A DNA stretch of 64,000 nucleotides, taken from the NCBI RefSeq assembly GCF_000424185.1, contig NZ_AUJK01000004.1:124001-188000 (forward strand), written 5' to 3'. The notes beneath the pieces were generated by a model that saw only the letters and a program-made list of their open reading frames with translations, ran no database searches and had not been told where the DNA came from. Positions 58,859 to 64,000 of this stretch are shown in pieces (the first letter of the stretch is position 1; each line of letters starts with the position of its first letter). The position numbers were made by a program, and so were the translations under genes. Origin of the DNA: Prevotella sp. AGR2160 (GTDB lineage: Bacteria; Bacteroidota; Bacteroidia; Bacteroidales; Bacteroidaceae).

Positions 58859-58943
58859 TGGTGGGTGGTGATGGATTCGAACCACCGAAGCTAGAAGCAG
58901 CAGATTTACAGTCTGCCCCATTTGGCCACTCTGGAAACCACCC
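58859..58943 (-). tRNA. tRNA-Tyr (GTA anticodon)
   Basis: An 85-base class II tRNA with a long variable arm (CTGCTTCTAGCTTCGG region) and encoded CCA. Acceptor GGGTGGT/ACCACCC; anticodon loop CTGTAAA within CAGACTGTAAATCTG (anticodon GTA). Confidence 0.95.
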
Positions 58944-58949
58944 ATATAA

Positions 58950-59022
58950 TTAGGAGTTATCAGTTAGGAGATAGAAGTTGATGGACGAGATGGAGAACTC
59001 CTCACTCCTATCTCTCAACTCC
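58950..59022. repeat. TTAGGAG-type inverted repeat, copy 3 (within tRNA cluster)
   Basis: The left arm TTAGGAGTTATCAGTTAGGA plus GATAGAAGTT (58950-58979) pairs with the right arm AACTCCTCACTCCTATCTCT plus CAACTCC (58996-59022). It separates tRNA-Thr(TGT) from tRNA-Tyr and is related to the copies in the ribosomal cluster. Confidence 0.75.
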
Positions 59023-59033
59023 ATGCTCAGACG

Positions 59034-59107
59034 AGCCTCTTGTCGGATTCGAACCAACGACCCCGAGATTACAAATCACGTGCTCTGGCCAACTGAGCTA
59101 AAGAGGC
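59034..59107 (-). tRNA. tRNA-Thr (TGT anticodon)
   Basis: A 74-base gene without encoded CCA. Acceptor GCCTCTT/AAGAGGC, anticodon loop TTTGTAA (anticodon TGT) on a stem with one T-T mismatch (CGTGA/TCTCG), T-arm GTTGGTTCGAATCCGAC. It is the first gene of the tRNA-tuf transcript. Confidence 0.93.
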
Positions 59108-59163
59108 GTATCCTCACAGCCCTTTACAGACCATCGTTTCGAGGACTTGTCGTAAAACGGCTG

Positions 59164-59194
59164 CAAAGATACGACTATTTTTTGAAACGCCAAA
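59164..59194 (-). promoter_or_regulatory. Promoter of the tRNA-tuf-secE-nusG cluster
   Basis: Minus-strand TTTG (59191-59194), 19 bases, then TATCTTTG (59164-59171), about 55 bases before tRNA-Thr. The spacer AAAAAATAGTCG is shared with the elements before rpsM and rpsU. A stem AAACGCC/GGCGTTT (59185-59208) overlaps the minus-33 box and may act as a weak terminator for hpf. Confidence 0.75.
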
Positions 59195-59211
59195 ACTTTT
59201 AGGCGTTTTTT

Positions 59212-59511
59212 TTATCTGTTACGCAATTTTTCTTTGTATTTGGTCAGCTGTACCCGCATCGTGTCCACACTCAGATCTGTGGCCTCCTCAAAGGAGTTGC
59301 ACACTTTCTCTGCGTGGAGCACCTGACCCGGAACACTCACGTTCAGGTCCACCTCCTTATTCTGGACGGTGGCAGGCTTGACGACCTTCAGTTGCACCTC
59401 TACTTTCTGAATATCTTCGTAAGTTTTCTCCAACTTGGCGACTTTCTTCTCGATGAACGCCTGTAACTGCTCGGTAGCGTCGAAATGAATCGACTTGATC
59501 ATAATTTCCAT
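59212..59511 (-). CDS. Ribosome hibernation factor, short HPF/RaiA type
   Basis: A 99-residue protein of the HPF/YfiA family that binds the 30S decoding region in slow growth. It fits the short form: FDATEQLQAFIEKKVAKLEK, then VNVSVPGQVLHAEKVCNSFE-type strands and VDTMRVQLTKYKEKLRNR. The dimerising C-terminal extension of long HPF is absent. It starts 26 bases after the recombinase stop, suggesting one transcript. Confidence 0.9.
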   Translation of the reverse strand: MEIMIKSIHFDATEQLQAFIEKKVAKLEKTYEDIQKVEVQLKVVKPATVQNKEVDLNVSVPGQVLHAEKVCNSFEEATDLSVDTMRVQLTKYKEKLRNR

Positions 59512-59537
59512 AATGACCTCCTGTTTTAGTTTAAAGG

Positions 59538-60422
59538 TTATGCCCTTGGATGGGCTTCAATGTATTCACGTTTCAGCTGCTCAAAGGTTGTATGCGTGTA
59601 GATCTCCGTCGTTGACAGGGATACATGCCCCAACAGCTGCTTTACACTTTCCAGGTCCGCATTGTGATTCAGCATCGCTGTGGCAAACGTATGTCGCAAT
59701 ACATGCGGCGAGCGCTTCTTCAGCGTGCATACCTTCGAGAGATTTTTCTTTACCCAGATATAGACTTCCGGACTGGATACCGGGCGTCCTTTTGAAGTAA
59801 GAAAGAAACTGTCCGAGCTGTGCTCTTCCAGTTTGTCTCTCTCCGTCACATAGCGGGAAAGCTGAGCCTCCAGTTCTTCTCCCATCGGAATGATACGTTC
59901 CTTGTCGCGCTTGCCGTGGATCTTCAACGCATGATGATTGAAGTCCACCCGCTCCAAGGTCAGCGAGAGCAACTCACTGCGGCGGATCCCCGTCTCGTAG
60001 AACGTCATGATGATCGTACGCTCCAACAGATCCTGATAACTGTCTCCCCACATCTTTGGATTGAGAAGACGGTCCATCTCGTTCTCTTTTAAGAACTGTG
60101 GTAGCGGACGCTGTTTCTTTGGGCCTTTCACGGCATAGGAGGGATCATGCTCCACCAAGCCATGTGATAACGCGTAACGATAGAAGGACCGCACGGCACT
60201 CATTCGTTGGTTGACCGACGAGGCTTTCATGCCGCCATCCATCAGACTCTCCATCCAGTCGCGGATGATATCGCTGTCTACCGTTTCCCAGGTAAGCCCG
60301 GCATCGAGATTCCGGAAATACTTCTCAAAGGCGTGAAGGGCATCTCCATAGGACGTGATCGTTCTCGGACTGCGGTTCCGCTCATACTGAAGATACTTCA
60401 GAAAATCGTCTGTCTGCATCAT
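59538..60422 (-). CDS. Tyrosine recombinase of the XerC/XerD type
   Basis: A 294-residue site-specific recombinase. The N-terminal SAM-like DNA-binding domain spans about 1-90 (FLKYLQYERNRSPRTITSYG). The catalytic residues are visible: Arg in ETGIRRSELL, Lys in HGKRDKERIIP, HxxR in HVLRHTFATAML, His in LGHVSLSTTEIYTH with the Tyr nucleophile. It is a chromosomal Xer-like enzyme linked to rpsU and hpf as in other Bacteroidota, probably for chromosome dimer resolution, not a mobile-element integrase. Confidence 0.9.
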   Translation of the reverse strand: MMQTDDFLKYLQYERNRSPRTITSYGDALHAFEKYFRNLDAGLTWETVDSDIIRDWMESLMDGGMKASSVNQRMSAVRSFYRYALSHGLVEHDPSYAVKGPKKQRPLPQFLKENEMDRLLNPKMWGDSYQDLLERTIIMTFYETGIRRSELLSLTLERVDFNHHALKIHGKRDKERIIPMGEELEAQLSRYVTERDKLEEHSSDSFFLTSKGRPVSSPEVYIWVKKNLSKVCTLKKRSPHVLRHTFATAMLNHNADLESVKQLLGHVSLSTTEIYTHTTFEQLKREYIEAHPRA

Positions 60423-60512
60423 GCGTACCGAAAGGTTTTAAACTGTACTACTTGTTTTCGGGTACGAAAATACGGAAATTATTTGGAACTACCAAATTTT
60501 TAACGAGTTTTT

Positions 60513-60704
60513 TTACTCTTCCTCAGCGCGCAGCTTCTGTACATAGACAGCATGCTCCATCTTGAGACGCTTCTTGACAGACGGCTTGTCGAACTGCTGA
60601 CGAGCGCGAAGCTCCTTCACGACACCAGTCTTCTCGAATTTTCTCTTGAACTTCTTGAGAGCTCTCTCGATGTTCTCACCATCTTTTACAGGTACAATAA
60701 TCAT
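60513..60704 (-). CDS. rpsU: 30S ribosomal protein S21
   Basis: A 63-residue basic S21: MIIVPVKDGENIERALKKFK at the start, then GVVKELRARQQFDKPSVKKR. In Bacteroidota S21 takes part in the unusual initiation without Shine-Dalgarno pairing. It lies 90 bases before the recombinase and is preceded by a TAATTTTG box. Confidence 0.95.
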   Translation of the reverse strand: MIIVPVKDGENIERALKKFKRKFEKTGVVKELRARQQFDKPSVKKRLKMEHAVYVQKLRAEEE

Positions 60705-61002
60705 TGCTTTTTGTTTTTTATTTTTTAATTGTTAAACATTCCTCGGAGTCTTCCTTTTTGTGGGTTTATCACGATCAGTGAGACCGCTCACGTATGGGCA
60801 CACTCCGATTTGGGTTGCAAAATTACGACTTATTTGTCAAACTACCAACTTTTTACGCCGTTTTTTATCTTTTTTGAGCAAATTTCCCCGTCTCCACTCG
60901 TAGGGGCGGCCCTTGTGGCCGTCCTAGCGGCAGGCCGCCGCTCATCACGGCTTGCCGTCATGTGCTTGCGCTTTGCAAGCGCAAGGAAGCACCAGACGCC
61001 GT
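60705..61002. other. Intergenic region between aminopeptidase P and rpsU
   Basis: It holds the rpsU promoter element (minus-strand TAATTTTG at 60818-60825 with TTG near 60846-60848), REP-like copy C4 (60900-60925, GTAGGGGCGGCCCTTGTGGC plus CGTCCT), a GCGGC/GCCGC stem near 60928, and a perfect CTTGCGC/GCGCAAG hairpin (60965-60985) past the aminopeptidase stop. No gene is seen. Confidence 0.6.
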
Positions 61003-62799
61003 TCAGATCTCCCTCGTCGCAGTCTTCAGCCACTGCAGATCTTCTCCCTCCACGTATGGCGCCAGCACCTCAAGGACCAGTCGATGATAAGCGTTGAGCC
61101 ACATCCGCTCCTCCTCCGTGAGCAAAGTGAGGATAACAGGCTCTGTATCGATGGGACAGAGCGTCAGCGGTTCCATCTTCAGGAAACTGCCGAAGGCCGT
61201 CGTCTTATCGGGGACGATGAGCAACGTGTTCTCTATACGCACGCCGAACTGTCCGTCGACATAGATACCGGGCTCGTCAGTGACGGTCATACCGGCATGG
61301 AGCGGAGCGGGCATATATTCCATACGGATCTGATGAGGACCTTCATGAACATTAAGATAACTGCCGACACCATGGCCCGTTCCATGGAGGAAGTTCAGTC
61401 CCACACGCCACAGCGGCTCACGGGCAAGGGCATCAATCTGCGTACCACAGGCTCCGTCGGGGAAGACGGCAAGTTCGAGTTGGATATGTGCCTTTAATAC
61501 ATAGGTATAGACACGGCGCTCCTCATCGGTCAATGGTCCAAGGGGTATCGTTCTCGTGATATCCGTTGTTCCGTCAAGATACTGCGCGCCACTGTCAAGG
61601 AGCAGAAAGCCTTTCGGTTTCAGAGCAACATCACTCTCCTCCGTCGGCTCATAATGGACAATCGCGCCATGGGCAGCATAGCCGGCAATGGTATCGAAAG
61701 AGATATCCTGATACAGATCCTGACGGGCACGAAGACTATCAAGTTTCCGACTCACGGACAGCTCGGTCTGATCTCCTTTGGCGACAGCGGGACGGAGCCA
61801 ACGGAGGAATTGTACCATGGCAACACCATCACGGAGCATGGCCTGATGATAGCCTTCTATCTCCGTGGCATTTTTCACGGCCTTCATTGCCGGGACGGGA
61901 GACGGCAACAGTTCTACTTCTGCCCTGCCCTTCCTCGTGGCAGCAACGAGATAGCTGTTGGTCTCATCCGGATCCATAAGAATATTATAATGAAAGTAAT
62001 CTTTCCGAAGATAATCACCTACCGCATCATAATCTCGTACCGTGATCTGCTGCTCCTTCAGATATCGACTCACTTCCTCCGTGATCTTGTCCTTATATAT
62101 AAATAAGGTGGTAGAATCAGGTTCAACGATGAGATAAGCGATGAAGACAGGATTGCAATGGACATCATGCCCACGGAGATTCAACGTCCATGCGATATCA
62201 TCGAGAGCCGACATCAGCATACCGTCACAATGTTGCTCACGAAGGGCCTGGCGGATACGCCGGAGCTTATCAGCCGTGCTTTCACCAGCATATCGCAATG
62301 GATGAATGGATACTGGTTCACGGGGTACGGCAGGACGATCCGTCCAGATCTGTTCCAAAGGATCGAGGTTCAACCGAAGGGTCAGACCGCCATGGGCGCG
62401 CAGGTCTTTCGTCAGTCCTTCCACAAGACGCTCCGAAGCACAACGGCCGTCGATAGCAACCTCCGTGCCCGCATTCTCCTCTTGAGCCATCCGGCCAAGC
62501 CACTCCGCAATCGTCGGCGTGCCGACAACCTTCAGCTTCATCAACTCATATTCCGTATCCTTCAACTCCTCAGCGGCAGCGAGGAAATAGCGGGAGTCTG
62601 TCCACACGGCGGCATGGTGAAGGGTCACGACAGCCGTACCGGCACTGCCATCGAAACCACTGATCCACTCACGGCCCTTCCAACGGTCGGCGACATACTC
62701 ACTCCGATGCGGGTCCGTACTCGGGAAGATAAAGGCAAAGAGACCTTCACGACGCATCACCTCACGTAACTTTTCAAGTCTTTCTTGTATCTCTTTCAT
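61003..62799 (-). CDS. Aminopeptidase P family (Xaa-Pro aminopeptidase)
   Basis: A 598-residue cytosolic-type M24B metallopeptidase that removes residues before proline. The family's three parts are visible: two creatinase-like N domains (1-300) and a pita-bread catalytic domain (about 310-530). Metal ligands are the Asp pair in LLDSGAQYLDGTTD, His in HGTGHGVGSYLNVHEGPHQI, and Glu in DEPGIYVDG and IENTLLI. No signal peptide is seen. It is a single-gene unit. Confidence 0.93.
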   Translation of the reverse strand: MKEIQERLEKLREVMRREGLFAFIFPSTDPHRSEYVADRWKGREWISGFDGSAGTAVVTLHHAAVWTDSRYFLAAAEELKDTEYELMKLKVVGTPTIAEWLGRMAQEENAGTEVAIDGRCASERLVEGLTKDLRAHGGLTLRLNLDPLEQIWTDRPAVPREPVSIHPLRYAGESTADKLRRIRQALREQHCDGMLMSALDDIAWTLNLRGHDVHCNPVFIAYLIVEPDSTTLFIYKDKITEEVSRYLKEQQITVRDYDAVGDYLRKDYFHYNILMDPDETNSYLVAATRKGRAEVELLPSPVPAMKAVKNATEIEGYHQAMLRDGVAMVQFLRWLRPAVAKGDQTELSVSRKLDSLRARQDLYQDISFDTIAGYAAHGAIVHYEPTEESDVALKPKGFLLLDSGAQYLDGTTDITRTIPLGPLTDEERRVYTYVLKAHIQLELAVFPDGACGTQIDALAREPLWRVGLNFLHGTGHGVGSYLNVHEGPHQIRMEYMPAPLHAGMTVTDEPGIYVDGQFGVRIENTLLIVPDKTTAFGSFLKMEPLTLCPIDTEPVILTLLTEEERMWLNAYHRLVLEVLAPYVEGEDLQWLKTATREI

Positions 62800-62959
62800 C
62801 TGCTATTCGCTTTATTTTCGAAACGAAAGTAATCAATAAAAATGAAACAAGCAAATCGGACCTCAGCTTTTGTCATCTGTATCTATCAAACAACGGGATT
62901 TTTCAGAAAAAATAACATTACATTGAACATTATTAAGATGAAAAGCAAAAACTTTTTGC

Positions 62960-62967
62960 TAACTTTG
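62960..62967 (+). promoter_or_regulatory. Minus-7 box of the malate dehydrogenase gene
   Basis: TAACTTTG followed by CGG, 49 bases before the start at 63017. No TTG at 20-base spacing. Confidence 0.5.
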
Positions 62968-63016
62968 CGGTGCGTTTGAAAAGGAAGTTATTCACAATTT
63001 TAAAATATACGTAGTT

Positions 63017-64000
63017 ATGAAATGGTTAACAAATGACAAGCTCCTTATCGTCGGTGCCGGCGGTATGATTGGTTCCAACATGGTACAGACAGCCCTTACG
63101 CTCGGTCTGACTCCGAACATCTGCCTCTATGATATCTATGAGCCGGGTGTACACGGTGTCTTCGACGAGATGGAGCAGTGCGCTTTCCCTGGCGCTAACC
63201 TCTCTTACTATGCTCCTGCCGTGGAGGATATGAACAACCCCGAGAAGGTGGCAGAAGCTGCCAAGAAGGCCTTCACCGGCGCTAAGTACATCATCTCTTC
63301 TGGTGGTGCTCCCCGTAAGGCTGGCATGACCCGTGAGGACCTCCTCAAGGGTAACTGCAAGATCGCTGCTGACTTCGGTGAGAACATCAAGAAGTACTGC
63401 CCCGATGTTGAGCACGTCGTTGTCATCTTCAACCCTGCTGATGTCACCGCTCTGACAACACTGATTCACTCCGGTCTGAAGCCCAACCAGCTGACCTCTC
63501 TCGCTGCCCTCGACTCTACTCGTCTGCAGCAGGCCCTGGCTCACGAGTTCGGCGTTCAGCAGGACAAGGTCACCGGCGCTCACACCTATGGTGGCCACGG
63601 CGAGCAGATGGCTGTCTTCGCTTCTCAGGTAAAGATCGACGGCAAGCCGCTGTCTGAGATGGGTCTGAGCAAGGACCGCTGGGAAGAGATCAAGCAGATC
63701 ACCACACAGGGTGGTAGCCGTATCATCAAACTCCGTGGCCGTAGCTCTTTCCAGAGCCCGGCTTACAACGCTGTGAAGATGATCGAGGCTGCTATGGGTG
63801 GCGAGCCCTTCACACTCCCCGCTGGCTGCTATGCCAACCTGCCTGAGCTCGGCATCAAGAATGTCATGATGGCTCTGCCTACAACGATCGACAAGACGGG
63901 TGTTCACTACACTACGCCGACAGGTACTGAAGAGGAGATGGCTGACCTGCAGAAGTCTTACAAGCACCTCTGCGACATGCGTCAGGAAGTCATCGACCTC
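63017..64000 (+). CDS. mdh: Malate dehydrogenase (C terminus outside window)
   Basis: The first 328 codons of an NAD-dependent malate dehydrogenase. The N-terminal Rossmann motif LLIVGAGGMIGSNMVQTA binds NAD. ISSGGAPRKAGMTREDLL carries the active-site loop with the substrate arginines, VVIFNPADV is the family strand, and GAHTYGGHGEQM contains the catalytic His with ALDSTRLQQ before it. Codon use is biased towards a few strong codons, as in highly expressed genes. The stop codon lies beyond 64000. Confidence 0.93.
   Translation, partial: MKWLTNDKLLIVGAGGMIGSNMVQTALTLGLTPNICLYDIYEPGVHGVFDEMEQCAFPGANLSYYAPAVEDMNNPEKVAEAAKKAFTGAKYIISSGGAPRKAGMTREDLLKGNCKIAADFGENIKKYCPDVEHVVVIFNPADVTALTTLIHSGLKPNQLTSLAALDSTRLQQALAHEFGVQQDKVTGAHTYGGHGEQMAVFASQVKIDGKPLSEMGLSKDRWEEIKQITTQGGSRIIKLRGRSSFQSPAYNAVKMIEAAMGGEPFTLPAGCYANLPELGIKNVMMALPTTIDKTGVHYTTPTGTEEEMADLQKSYKHLCDMRQEVIDL

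Noticed and set aside
59538..60422. Mobile-element integrase
   Set aside because: The tyrosine recombinase is in the conserved rpsU-xer-hpf order and has no attachment-site repeats beside the neighbouring tRNAs, so it is treated as a chromosomal Xer-type enzyme.
60965..60985. Terminator of the aminopeptidase gene
   Set aside because: The CTTGCGC/GCGCAAG stem is perfect but no T-run follows on the minus strand.
60842..61033. A 63-codon frame at the 3' side of the aminopeptidase gene
   Set aside because: It overlaps REP copy C4 and hairpins, has no family resemblance and lacks a promoter.

Overview
The window is a Bacteroidota chromosome segment, most likely Prevotella or a close relative. 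Four things point there: TAnnTTTG-type minus-7 boxes with TTG about 20 bases upstream; start codons without Shine-Dalgarno sequences; an exbB-exbD-exbD-tonB-PstS gene train; and the order rpsU-xer-hpf-tRNAs-tuf-tRNA-secE-nusG-rplKAJL-rpoBC. The genus is inferred from protein flavour, not from a search.

Positions 1-17500 hold housekeeping genes. A TonB energy module (exbB, two exbD, tonB, a PstS-like lipoprotein, start of the next gene), a PLP aminotransferase, ribBA, an LptF/G-type permease and a large PEP/pyruvate-binding protein with two receiver-like domains lie on the minus strand. A divergent plus-strand group follows: an LTA-synthase/sulfatase-like enzyme, a PAP2 phosphatase, glutamate dehydrogenase and an RlpA-like protein. 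A glycine-zipper lipoprotein closes the section.

Positions 17700-36230 (minus strand) carry the continuous str-S10-spc-alpha ribosomal cluster: rpsL, rpsG, fusA, rpsJ, rplC-D-W-B, rpsS, rplV, rpsC, rplP, rpmC, rpsQ, rplN-X-E, rpsN-H, rplF-R, rpsE, rpmD, rplO, secY, map, infA, rpmJ, rpsM-K-D, rpoA, rplQ. Positions 45902-60704 carry rpsU, a tyrosine recombinase, hpf, four tRNAs, tuf, tRNA-Trp, secE, nusG, rplK-A-J-L, rpoB and rpoC. An aminopeptidase P and the start of malate dehydrogenase end the window.

The part least explained by known genes is the roughly 9 kb between rpsL and rpoC (36231-45900). It contains an MGMT-like gene, a DUF3467 gene, a VirE-N/DUF3987 primase-helicase-like protein, a RelE/Phd-type toxin-antitoxin pair, an AT-rich acyltransferase and an AAA-ATPase/PD-(D/E)XK gene. 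Between them lie dense non-coding repeats: three REP-like families with a GTAG foot, a four-copy 110-190 bp element with palindromic cores, hairpins with variable stems and similar linkers (including a 53-54 bp tandem run), an inverted-repeat-bounded AT-rich segment, and a long stem-loop that may be an RNA. A near-identical terminator plus REP block occurs at both ends of this island. No transposase, integrase, CRISPR array or reverse transcriptase was seen in it.
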